Shown here in pieces: positions 1-11,560 of a DNA stretch of 64,000 nucleotides. Location of the stretch: the NCBI RefSeq assembly GCF_036711975.1, contig NC_091976.1, positions 23,808,001 through 23,872,000 of the forward strand, given 5' to 3'. The stretch's first letter is position 1. Each line of letters begins with the position of its first letter. Made by a program: the position numbers and the translations under genes. The stretch is from Onthophagus taurus. Lineage: Eukaryota; Arthropoda; Insecta; Coleoptera; Scarabaeidae. The notes under the pieces are model-generated. The model was not told the DNA's origin. It did not search any database and saw only the letters and a list, made by a program, of their open reading frames with translations.

Positions 1-2880
1 TAACTTGCACTGGCTGCACGAAATTACACTGTGCATGGCCCAACGAACACACAACATCTGCACTAAACTGCTTGGTGCAAGTAGTGCAGTCCCAACGAAC
101 AAAGCTATAGTTTGAAGCAAAATTTCAGAAAAATGTCATGGTCAGAAGCAAGTTACTACAAGTAAAAGCAAAACAGGAAGAGTTTAGTTTAATCACACAA
201 ACTATGTTTTGTGTGATTAATCATATTCTAAATCAAATAAAATAAGAGAAAATTCACGCAATCAGCTGATTTCACCACAAATAAAGAAAGCAATAAATGC
301 AAGATTTGTTAAATATTTTTTTAGTGCAACATATCATACAAACGCTAAAACCTTTTTTTATATGATGAGCTATTTGAAATGAAAGACTTCCTATTTTGTA
401 AAATAATGAACCCACTATCTAAAATGTATACATATAAGCTGTATACATCCTGGAGGAAGTTATGGAGGTTATAATTTTTTATGTTTGAATTTTGATAAAG
501 AACCTCTACATATAACATTCTTTAAAAATGTTATTAATTAAGGTGATTTAACAAAAAATTTTATACCATCTCATTTTCTAACTTTACAATCTTTACTACC
601 CTTCGTACCTGGTTAAAAATTCACAAGGTAACCTTTTCGGCCTCTACCAGAAACAGATGTTCCATTCGATTGGACGACTCAAGAATTTAACAGCAGCTGC
701 TCCGCCGACTACGACGCTCTGAGGTGTATCCGAATTTGCGCCAGATGATCATTGGATTTTTGGCGGGAACTCAGCTTCTTAATTTCTCACCATTCTCAGC
801 ATAACCAACATTTTATATCCTTGCGAAGGACGTCGTTGTTTCCCACACACAGTACACAACACGCGGTTTATTACAGCAACGCTTACCACATGTCGTTCGT
901 CCCCTGTAAAACGGCGCCTATTTTATTTTATATTTTTATAAAGAAGAAACAATAAAAAATTACTTTTTGTACTGGGCGCGGAATGCGTGTAATCGATTCG
1001 ATAAAAAAGTTTTTGTTACTCAAACCGCGAGTGACTAACAAATGTACACGAACGCGGTTATCTCGCAGGTTTCGACACGCACAAACACGTCGAAAAGTGT
1101 TGCGTTGCGCTGCGTCGGGTCTCTTTGTTCGTAAATCTAAAAATGTCTCATCGTTTCGAAGCCATCGACACCGTTAATCATTATGGATGTGTGTACACGT
1201 AGACGTGTTTACTTTATTTTTCAAGACAGGAAGACGTAGTCGATTTCCTGCTTTCGGGTCCCTGTTAGCAGGAAACAGCCCAAGTTTGAAACTGTGCGTA
1301 GGCGATTGGGTTACAATATCAGGTTACACCGTTACATCCGAACGATAAAAGATGATTTTTATGAGTTTTTAACTAGAGTCTTAAATAGGAAATTGATGTA
1401 TATGTTAACAAAAAAGGTAATGAATGTTAAATGTTAATTTAGAATAGTGCAAAAAGTGAAATTTTCTCTGGTGTGCACATGGGTTTGGAATAAAATCATA
1501 AATCTTTCGTTTGTGGCACGGGCTGTTTCCAGACGTTAGGGACACGTGGAGGGATGGATGCTGAGCCCGCTCTTTTTTGGGGGACCCTCTTGTTTCATCC
1601 ATAGTTTTTTTTTCTCGTTCGATGACGATGGTCGGGGCGATGCACCTGTCTGTCCCTCCTTCCTTAGTACAACGAGATAAGGTGTTGGGTTACGCCGGAT
1701 GTTTAAAAGTGCACTTCCAGCCATCTGAGTTCTGTTCTTTACTTACACAAACTTTATTTATGGAAGAAGATTCTTACTACACAAAAAAATCGACCTTTTT
1801 TGTTAAATCGACTTCAACAATTATCTTTAACAAGGATAAATCGTTCCAATTGCATGCGATTATGTTTTCAGTTTTGAAACAACTTGTGAATGACCGAAAA
1901 AGATACATATTCATGAGGCGTTTGTTTTAACAGGTGTACGAACTGTCGGTCGGGAGGAAAATTGCATTTCCTGTCCCACAAGGATTCAAATCGCGCTGCA
2001 TTTATTTTCCGGTAGGAAAGTTTCTGTGCGAAAATTCTTATCTGTTTCAACGAACTTTTGTGTGCAGATCGTTTCCTTCATTAACTTTGTTTTCTTCGAC
2101 CTCATATAGCAGTCCTAACAAAAAACAATTCATCGATCCGTAACTTATTTTAGGTCATTATTTCCAATGACTAAAACCAATTAACATAAATTTAATTTAC
2201 ATAACAAACCAAGAATTTACTTGAAGATTGATTCGATTGTTAAAATGACATTATTCGATCCGTAACAATTCTTTGTTCTTCTTAACATTTATTTTCCACT
2301 TGACCGATAGGGTGGTTTTGTCTTTTAACTTTTTGAACAGGTGGAAAAGATGTAAATCTACAAAGCGTATCATTACGCTGCGTGATTTTTATAATAACAC
2401 AATAAATCTCGATGAAAATTTCTTTTTTTTGAACCATTTCGGGTTACAGAAAATTACACTCGACGGTTTATTGTTCCGATTGTAAGTTCGTTTTAAGTAT
2501 CTCAACAGGATGCTGGCAAAACAGCAGCTGTTGGTCGTACTTTGAAGCGTTTTACTGCCAAATCGACGCCGATGAATAAGTACGAGGGATTTTCAAATAG
2601 TCGATGAACCGAGAAAAGGGTAACAAAGAAGCGCGTCAACCCTTAAACCGCAACAAATAACCCGTCAGTTTCGACAGCAGATGCTATTTTAAGATGACAA
2701 TCAGTATTTTTTTATTGTCTACGAGACCACTATTAAGATCTGATAACAATCAGAAAAACGAACCAAAAACAATGAGGTAAAAAATAATAAAGAAAAAAGC
2801 ATGGTACCAGCAGATCTTTGTCGGTTTTATCTAAAGATTAAATTTGTGGTTACAATGTGGATAAAATTTCTTGTTTGAAT
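1..2880. other. Left-edge noncoding region, no gene supported
   Basis: I see no ORF here that looks like a protein or fits splice signals. A perfect 13-bp stem with a 6-base loop lies at 189-220. An E2F-type site (TTTGGCGGGAAC) is at 758-769, and the stretch from about 960 to 1350 is richer in GC and CpG than its surroundings, so a promoter or 5' exon of a gene beyond the left edge is possible. Nothing further can be claimed. Confidence 0.35.
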
Positions 2881-2929
2881 GCATATCAATTTTCTTTTGA
2901 ATAATTGTCCTCTCATAATAGATACTCAA

Positions 2930-5900
2930 ATTAAGTGAGGTTGAGTTTGAAATTTAATGGTATTTTGATGTTTTGGGAATTTCCACTTTTTAACCAAAAT
3001 AATATTATAACTAATTGTAAGTTAAATCTGATTATGGATTTTGCATTATTTTGTTATTAAGAACAGTTAACATCTATAATATACTTTTCGTCAGTCTTAA
3101 TTTTTAAACAATAATCGATTTTAGTAACAAAAATAAATAACTTTGATATTTTTTGTAATTTCGATTTTCTAACTAATAAATGGTTATAACTGAGTTGAAT
3201 ATTATTATGGATTATGTATTTTTGACTCTTTATAAACAATTTATGTCCAACATATTTATCTCCATCGCTTTTAGATTTTGAGTTATTGATTTTAACAACG
3301 AAAATCATCAATATTGATACTTTGGGTATTTTTACTTTCTAACTACAATATGGTAATACTTTAACTAAATCTAGTTAGGAATTATGTCTTTTGGGTTCAT
3401 AACAAACAATTTATACTCGAAACATTATTCTCCATCCCTTTTAGTTTTTGAGATATGATTGACTTTAACAACGAAAATCATCAATATTGATACTTTGGGT
3501 ATTTTCACTTTCTAACTACAATATGGTAATACTTTAACTAAATCTAATTATGAATTATGTTGTTTAGGTTCATAACAAACAATTTATTCCTAAAACATTT
3601 TTTTCCATCCCTTTTAGTTTTTAAGTTATAATTGATTTATTACGACAATAATCACTTTGACGTTTTGAGATTTTCCAGTTTTTAACCAAAATATTGTTAT
3701 AACTAACTTAAATCTGATTATGAATTTTGCATTATTTTGTTATTAAGAACAGTTTACATCTATAATATACTTTTCCTCAGCCTTAGTTTTTAAACAATGA
3801 TCGGTTTTAGTAACGAAAATAAATAACATTGATATTTTTTGAAATTTTGGTGTTCTAACTAATAAATGGTTATAATTGAGTTGAATATTATTATGGATTA
3901 TATATTTTTTGCTCTTTATAAATAATTTATGTCCAACATATTTATCTCCATCGCTTTTAGTTTTTGAGTTATCATTGACTTACACAACGAAAATCATCAA
4001 TATTGATACTTTGGGTATTTTAACTTTCTAACTGCAGTATGGTCATACTTTACCTAAATCTAGTTATGTATTAAGTCTTTTAGGTTCATAACAAACACAT
4101 TTATTTCTAAACCATTTTTTCCCATCCCTTTTAGTTTTTGAGATATGATTGACTTATTACAACAATAATCATTTTGACGTTTTGAGATTTTCCAGTTTTT
4201 AACCAAAATATTGTTATAACTAACTTAAATCTGATTATGGATTTAGCATTATTGTGTTATTAAGAACAATTTACATCTATAATATACTTTTCCTCAGCCT
4301 TAGTTTTTAAACAATGATCGGTTTTAGTAACGAAAATCAATAACTTTGATATTTTTAGAGATTTTGATTTTCTAACAAACAAATGGTTATAACTGAGTTG
4401 AATATTATTATAGATTATGTATTTTTGATTCATTATAAACAATTTATGTCCAACATATTTATCTCCATCGCTTTTAGTTTTTGAGTTATCATTTACTTTA
4501 ACAACGAAAATCATCAATATTGATTCTTTGGGTATTTTCACTTTCTAACTACAATATGGTAATACTTTAACTAAATCTAGTTACGAATTATGTCTTTTGG
4601 GTTCATAACAAACAATTTATTCCTAAAACATTTTTCTCCATCCCGTTTAGTTTTTGAATTATAATTGACTTATTACGACAATAATGACTTTGACGTTTTG
4701 AGATTTTCCAGTTTTTAACCAAAATATTGTTACAACTAACATAAATCTGATTATGGATTTTGAATTATTTTGTTATTAAGAACAGTTTACATCTATAATA
4801 TACTTTTCTGCAGTCTTCGTTTTTAAACAATTATCACTTTTAGTAACAAAAATAAATAACTTTGATATTTTCTGTAATTTTGATTTTCTAACTAATAAAT
4901 GGTTATAACTGAGTTGAATATTATTATGGATTATGTATTTTTGACTCTTTATAAATAATTTATGTCCAACAAATTTATCTCCATCGCTTTTAGTTTAGGA
5001 GTTATCATTGACTTACAGAACGAAAATCATCAACATTGATACTTTGGGTATTTTCACTTTCTAACAACAATAGGGTCATACTTTAACTAAATCTAGTTAT
5101 GAATTATGTCTTTTAGGTTCATAACAAACAATTTATTCCTAAAACATTTTTCTCCATCCCATTTAGTTTTTGAATTATAATTGACTTATTACGACAATAA
5201 TCATTTTGACGTTTTGAGATTTTCCAGCTTTTAACCAAAATGTTGTTATGTTATAACTAACTTAAATCTGATTATGGATTTTCAATTATTGTGTTATTAA
5301 GAACAGTTTACATCTATAATACACTTTTCCTCAGTCTTAGTTTTTAAACAATGATCGATTTTAGTAACAAAAATCAATAACTATATTTTTTGAGATTTTG
5401 ATTTTCTAACTAACAAATGGTTATAACTGAGTTGAATATTATTATGGATTATGTATTTTTGATTCATTATAAACAATTTATGTCCAACATATTTATCTCC
5501 ATCGCTATTAGTTTTTGAGTTATCATTAACTTTAACAACAAAAATCATCAATATTGATACTTTGGGAATTTCCACTTTCTAACTACAATATGGTCATACT
5601 TTAACTAAATCTAATTATGAATTATGTCTTTTGGGTTCATAACAAACAATTTATACCCAACACATTTTTCTCCATCCCTTTTAGTTTTTGAGTTATGATT
5701 GACTTTAACAATAAAAATCATCAATTTTGATAGCTTTCTAACTAGAATATGGTAATACTTTAGTCAAATCTGGTTATGAATTATGTTTTTTACGTTCATT
5801 ATAAACAATTTAAGTCTAACATATTTATCTCCATCGTGTTTAGTTTTTGAGGTATGATTGATTTTAAAAATGAAAATCATCAATTTATATAGTTTAGTTA

Positions 5901-6010
5901 TGAATTATATCTTTTGAGTTCATAACAAACAATTTATTCCTAACACATTTTTCTCCATCGCTTTTAATTTTTTAGTTATAACTAACATTAACAAGGAAAG
6001 TCATCATATC
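2930..6010. repeat. Satellite array 1, ~172-bp monomers in 3-mer higher-order units
   Basis: About 17 diverged monomers of 168-175 bp run head to tail. Three types alternate. Type A contains GAACAGTTTACATCTATAA (near 3061, 3748, 4264, 4779, 5301). Type B contains GGATTATGTATTTTTGA. Type C contains GAATTATGTCTTTTGGGTTC. Intervals between A copies are about 687, 516, 515 and 522 bp, so the usual unit is A-B-C (about 516 bp), with one unit carrying an extra C. All types carry a TTTTAGTTTTTGAGTTAT-like block. Short minus-strand ORFs recurring in type B are a by-product of the repeat. Reverse-complemented, the monomer aligns with array 2. Confidence 0.9.
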
Positions 6011-7500
6011 GCCATTTCTTGAATTTTTATATTTTTTGATGAACAAAGTTGCAATTTTTGTTAACAATTTTCACTTAGAATTTTGTTAATTACTAAAATT
6101 AGACATAACGGCAATTTAATTGGTTATTAACTATGTTTTTTTAGTTTCAATAAACAATCTTTATTAATTACGTTTTTTTTTAATAATTTTTGGAATTAAA
6201 GTTTATTTTAAGAATTATGGTCAAGTTAATGTACGATAACATAGCTTATTCAAAAACATTGAAATATATCTTGAAACTTGTGAAAAATTTCAAAAAGAAT
6301 TTCAAGATTGAATGATTAAATAATGATTCATCGGTTCGAAAGCGGTTCTTTTAGTATGACTCACAGGTTGGTCGGTTAAGTTGGGGTAAGAAAAAGGTTC
6401 CCTACTTCTTCTCCTTTGTGTGGAGGACCTAAAGGATCCATATTCCAACCTGCGCTGGGAGACAGGTGCTCGTTTTAGTCCTTGTTGGCGTTTCGCGCCA
6501 AAACTTACGAACAGCTGACGACCTCCGGCCGTCGGTCCAGAGAAAAAAGACCGCAAGTTTTACCTGTTACTCATCTTCAGTTTTAAGACCATCCACAAGA
6601 TGTATCATCATTACTTATTTTTTCCCCCTCAAAAAAATACAAGCACCTTTTTAACCTCAATAATTTTTAATAAATCGATATAAAATTTATCTACGTTAAA
6701 CAGATGTCATAAAAAATAAGGAGGGATCATTTTTCTTTCGACGAAATCCAATACTATCGAATGACCAAAAACGCGACATATGGTCATCATTGGAAGTTGC
6801 ACGGTGATAGACCGAAAAATGTATGAAATTTAATCAACGAAACAGATGGTTTGGTTGAAGGGACAAAAGAAAAAGATAAATTTAATGAAAACGATTAATT
6901 TATTTCTAATTCTGTTAATAGATTAATCATTAAATGAAGGAGAGGAGCGGTTTTTAATTGTCGGTTAAATTGAGTTAATTAAAACAATTAACTGTTAAAG
7001 ATAAATTGTCGGTACGATTATAACCAGGACTGGATTAACTTATTTTGAACTCACAAGAAATATCATCCTTCTTTTTGTAATTAACACTAGCACAGTGAAC
7101 ATTGTGGTTATTTTTTCTGCAACACTTAAGGTTATAATCGTATTACTTAGTTTTAGCAAGTAGTTGATTAGATTTTCATGCTGGGGTGATCTCTACTAAT
7201 CAAAAGTCTCTAAAATTTCAATCTTTTAATCTTTACACTCTTTAAACAATTTTAAATGATTCAACTGAGGTTAGATAGCTAAATGCAGCAAGAGATGCCA
7301 GTAATCATGATGTTGTAAAAATATTTCCGTTGTTAATTTAATATTTTAAGCCTAATGACTAATGAGGGAGGAATTCAAGTAAATTTGCTGGACATAGAGA
7401 TCAACATAATGAAACTTCAAATCTCCAAATACATCTTTTTGGCCTCAAACAAACTTGGCAAGTTTTGGGACAGAAAATCTATGTCTTCGTGTGATAAATA
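6011..7500. other. Non-repetitive spacer between arrays 1 and 2
   Basis: This stretch separates two oppositely oriented arrays of the same satellite. It is more GC-rich at 6340-6560 (with CTCCTTTGTG- and GGCCGTCGG-type sequence) but no coding exon or RNA gene can be supported. I see only AT-rich single-copy-looking DNA in the rest. Confidence 0.3.
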
Positions 7501-7520
7501 TGTAAATGTATATTTGCTTG

Positions 7521-7790
7521 CACCCGAGGCGCTAGATCAACCATACCAACTAAAAACTAGTCAAAATGATGCAAACCCGTACGCGACCTCGCCTGATTAT
7601 CGTGTAATTGTATAATTTCCTGTGGTTAAACCGAGGTTGTTAGCGCCCGAGGCGCTACTATACGTTGACTAGTTTTTGGTTGGCATGGTATTTATTGTAG
7701 CACCTCGGCTTAATCACAAGAAATCATACTATTACACCATAACCAGGCAAAAATACTCTGCAAAAAGCTTAGCCGAGGTCGCTTGCTGCT
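7521..7790. repeat. Foldback repeat with CCGAGG / GAGGCGCTA motifs
   Basis: Arms at 7541-7564 and 7665-7688 are inverted copies with two mismatches (CCATACCAACTAAAAACTAG in the left arm). A second, outer inverted pair joins the stretch near 7615-7645 with that near 7706-7730 (TTTCCTGTGGTTAAACCGAG against its complement). The motif CCCGAGGCGCTA occurs directly repeated at 7523 and 7647. Related fragments lie near 10800-10870 and 33680-33905, so this is a dispersed element family, probably a non-autonomous DNA transposon. Confidence 0.6.
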
Positions 7791-7879
7791 AGAGATGTTA
7801 TAAACTAGTATTTTTGAGGCACAGGTACAAAATGTTTAGTTCCTAAAAAGCAATAGTTCCAAATACCTGTTACAACAGT

Positions 7880-9695
7880 TCCTCTGTTCCTAGTGACATA
7901 GCATAAATCCATTATGTTAAAATAAGATGTTTTTTTTTTAATAAAATCAATTATAACCTAAGTACTAAAAGTGATGGAGAAAAACGTAATGAATAAAAAA
8001 TATTCCTAAACTATCAAGAAATCATAATCCATAATTATTTCATATTTATCTATCACCAGTTTCTAGTGGTATAACATAAATCCCCCAAATATCAAAATTG
8101 GATGATTTTTCTTAATAGAATCTATTATAATCTAAATACTAAAAGTGATGGAGAAAAACATTATGAATAAAAAATATTCCTAAAGCATCAAGAAATCATA
8201 ATCCATACTTATTTTATATTTATCTATCAGTTTCTAGTGATATATAGCATAAATCACAACATGTCAAAAATGAATGCTTTTTCTTAATAAAATTAAATAC
8301 AACGTCAATACTAAAACTGATGGAGAAAGACGTTATGAATAAAAAATATTCCTAATCCATCAAGAAATCATAATCCATACTTATTTCATATTTATCTATC
8401 ACCAGTTTCTAATGATATAACATAAATCCCCAATATGTCAAAATGGATGATTTTTTTTAATAAAATCAATTACCTACAACCTAAGTAGTACAACAGATGG
8501 AGAAAAACGTTATGAATAAAAAATATTCTGAAAGCATCAAGAAATCATAATTCATACTTATTTCATATTTATCTATCACCAGTTTCTAGTGATATAGCAT
8601 AAATCATAAAATGTCAAAAATGAATGTTTTTTCTTAATAAAATTAACTACAACATAAATACTAAAACTGATGGAGAAAGACGTTATGAATAAAAAATATT
8701 CCTAATCCATCAATGAATCATAATCCAAAATTATTTAATATTTACCTATCACCAGTTTCTAGTGATATAACATAAATCTTCAATATGTTAAAATAGGATG
8801 ATTTTTCTTAATAAAATCAATTAGCTATAACTAAAGTACTACAACTGATAGAGAAAGATGTTATAAATAAAAAATATTCCTAATCCATCAATAAATCATA
8901 ATTCATAATTATTTCATATGTACCTATCACCAGTTTCTGGTGATATAACATAAATCGCCAATATGTCAAAATAGGATGATTAATTAAATTATGATTAATA
9001 AAATCAATTACCTATACTTAAGTACTAAAACTGATAGAGAAAGACGTTATAAATAAAAAATATTCGGAAAGCATCGAGAAATCATAATCTATAATTGTTT
9101 CATTTTTATCTATCACCAGTTTATACTCATATAGCATAAATCAGAAAATGTCAAAAATGAATGTTTTTTCTTAATAAAATTAACTATGACGTAAATACTA
9201 AAACTGATGAAGAAAAACGTTATGAATAAAAAATATTCCTAATGCATCAAGAAATCATAATCCATAATTATTTTATATTTATCTATCACCATATATAACA
9301 TAAATCCCCAATATGTCAAAACAGGATGATTTTTCTTAATAAAATCAATTAATTACCTACAACCTAAGTACTAAAACAGATGGAAAAAAACGTTATGAAT
9401 AAAAAATATTCCTAATCCATCAAGAAATCATAATTCATAATTATTTCATATTTATCTATCACCAGTTTCTAGTGATATAGCATAAATCACAAAATGTCAA
9501 AAATGAATGTTTTTTCTTAATAAAATTAACTATGACGTAAATACTAAAACTGATGGAGAAAGATGTTATGAATAACAAATATTCCTGAATCATCAAGAAA
9601 TCATAATCCATACTTATTTCATATTTATCTATCACCAGTTTCTAGTGATATAACATAAATCCCCAATATGTCAAAATTGGATGATTTTTCTTAAT
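7880..9695. repeat. Satellite array 2, ~175-bp monomers (inverted relative to array 1)
   Basis: About ten copies of a 170-186-bp monomer. Each has CACCAGTTTCTAGTGATATA, then a block with CTAAAACTGATGGAGAAA, then AATAAAAAATATTCCTAA and ATCAAGAAATCATAATCCA. Copies start near 7883, 8057, 8230, 8403, 8578, 8752, 8928, 9114, 9287, 9463 and 9636. The GATGATTTT...ACTAAAA.TGATGGAGAA segment aligns with the reverse complement of array 1, so both arrays belong to one satellite family. The array ends abruptly at about 9695 against a LINE relic. Confidence 0.9.
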
Positions 9696-9699
9696 AAAA

Positions 9700-10690
9700 A
9701 CAAAACCGTTATTGCAGGAACCGTTATACAAAAGTGTATAACGGTTTGTGTATCCAGAGGTGAGCCCTACAACGTTCATAACATCCATGGCATAATGTTT
9801 GGCAGGATCCGTTTCGTTCATCTCGCCTTACCGGTGTCTCCGCTCCATCTATTTCTCCACTCTTGCAGAAGTATCTGTAGATTTACTGTATTATGTTCCT
9901 CTTCTGTGTTCAAGCATCTCGTTATTCAAAATTTACTCTTAAACGCTTGTATCGTTCTCTGTGCCTTGAAGCAAATATATTCTAGGTGAGCCCACCACTT
10001 TAGGTTCTTTCCAAACATCACGCCGATGTATTTAAGTGATCAAATTTGCAATACTATCTTTCTTCCAGCCGGTTATAACGATAGCCAAAGCCGTTCATGT
10101 TCGCCACTAACTTTATAGCTTTCATCAGCGTTCCCACTAGGATTTGGTCAAAGAAGATGTTCCAGAGCAGGAGGCTCAAAACTAGAACTCTTCTCATATG
10201 AAAGCTGTCGTTGTTCGCTTCATATTCCTTTATTACTATGCAGTTCACTATCTGCTCTCATGGTGCAGAGAAAAAAGCATTTTTTGCATCAAGAGTTATA
10301 AAGACTCATAATACATTTTCTTGACATTTTACAAAGCACCTTGCCTCAATAGTACATGATTTTTTGTATCCACACGTGTGTCGTATTTATTTATATAACA
10401 CTATTTCCGGTGTTATTCAATCTTGTCCCGGAACCTTTCTATTTCTTAGGCTTTTTACGAGCTGTATCAGTTCCTCTTTGTCACCTCTCTAATTTTTTGA
10501 CATTCCTTCCCTTCTTGCCCGTACCACGTCCCTGTTCGCTTCTGAAAATAGCTCTTTAATCAAATTTTGTAGCTCATGGTCTTTAAGTATCACTCTCGGT
10601 ATGTTTTTAGTCCTTTTAGGGCTATTTTGTAAGAGTCTCCCCATACGTCATCCTCAAGTTCACAGCAGACTTTCTTCCAACCCAACCCAA
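9700..10690 (-). mobile_element. Decayed R1-clade LINE fragment
   Basis: Read on the minus strand, broken frames give R1-type pieces in the expected order. At 10690-10590 is a linker with LEDDVWGDSYKIALKGLK, followed by a segment like LIQLVKSLRNRKVPGQD (10460-10400). Next comes an RT piece, LLLWNIFFDQ (near 10150). C-terminal pieces follow: LKYIGVMFGKNLKWWAHLE (10030-9975) and WRNRWSGDTGKARWTKRILP (about 9860-9800), which resembles the R1 tail before its zinc knuckle. The YADD core is missing and there are many stops, so it is inactive. It abuts satellite array 2. Confidence 0.65.
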
Positions 10691-11492
10691 CCCAACTCAG
10701 AACGGAAACCCGATTAAATTTACAATTAGTAGAAGCATTTGCCTTATTATTCGAGCATTTGTTGTAATTCGATTCAGTAATTTATGGTGTAAAGGAAAAA
10801 TTTAGCTTGATTTAGCCGAGGTTGCACCATATTGTATAGGTTGGTCTAATTAAGCCGAGATAGCTTTAATGTTTAACAATAACATTGTAGAAATGGAAAT
10901 TCGACAATTATTTTCTCAAAACCGAAGTGAGATTTTTAAAGTTGGATGAAAATAACTAACCTTGAGAATTGATAAGAAGCTCAACTTGGAAAAGTAATAA
11001 ATAAACTCAACCTATAAATATTATAGGTGACTCAATATGCGTTTCATAACAAAATAAATATTTTTAGTTAATAATTTATTTAGTTTATTCATAACTGTTT
11101 GTTTGTTCCAGTTGAGTGTTGAATTTAAACGAGTTTTAAATTGTGTCATCACCTATCATGACGAGTTGCTTAATAAACACGTCTTCACTTGACGAAGTTT
11201 AACGTTCCTGTTTAGTCTAAGCGAAAAAAAAAGTGAAGTGGGGAAAAATGATATCACACAACAAATTTTTAGATTCATATAGTTTATTGAAAAAATAATA
11301 TTAGTTATCAAAAGACTAGAAAGTCGCTTAGAAATTCTATAAAAAAAAATAATTATCATCGTAATGACAAAAAATAAATTACTTAATAAATATAGATGTC
11401 TCATTGCAACGCCCTTTATAAAATAGGGAATTAATTAGTATTTACAAAGATAATTAACTTCTTTATGTACATCACTCTTTCGTTTTGGTGGA
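10691..11492. other. Noncoding; probable 3' flank of the CDK-inhibitor gene
   Basis: A fragment of the CCGAGG foldback family lies at about 10800-10870 (GCCGAGGTTGCACC, then AAGCCGAGATAG). The part nearest 11492 is the likely 3' UTR of the minus-strand CDK-inhibitor gene. No other gene is visible. Confidence 0.35.
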
Positions 11493-11560
11493 TTAAACTT
11501 CTGTTTTCTCTTCTTTACTTTTCAAAATGGATTGGCATCTTTTCCTTACTTGAAATATAT
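11493..11560 (-). CDS. dap: CDK inhibitor exon 2 (C-terminal PIP degron half)
   Basis: The acceptor TCTTTTGCAG lies at 11570-11561. The first two bases complete the Asp codon of the PIP motif. This exon supplies I118 and F119 plus the basic tail QVRKRCQ. Lys123 is four residues after the final aromatic, the position required in PIP degrons. It ends ...EEKTEV with TAA at 11495-11493. The exon is too short to be noticed as a free-standing ORF. Confidence 0.8.

Noticed and set aside
3057..5575. Three similar minus-strand ORFs (around 3057, 4260 and 5381) that look like a small protein family
   Set aside because: They are the same satellite monomers read in one frame. Spacing equals the array's higher-order period and there are no gene signals.
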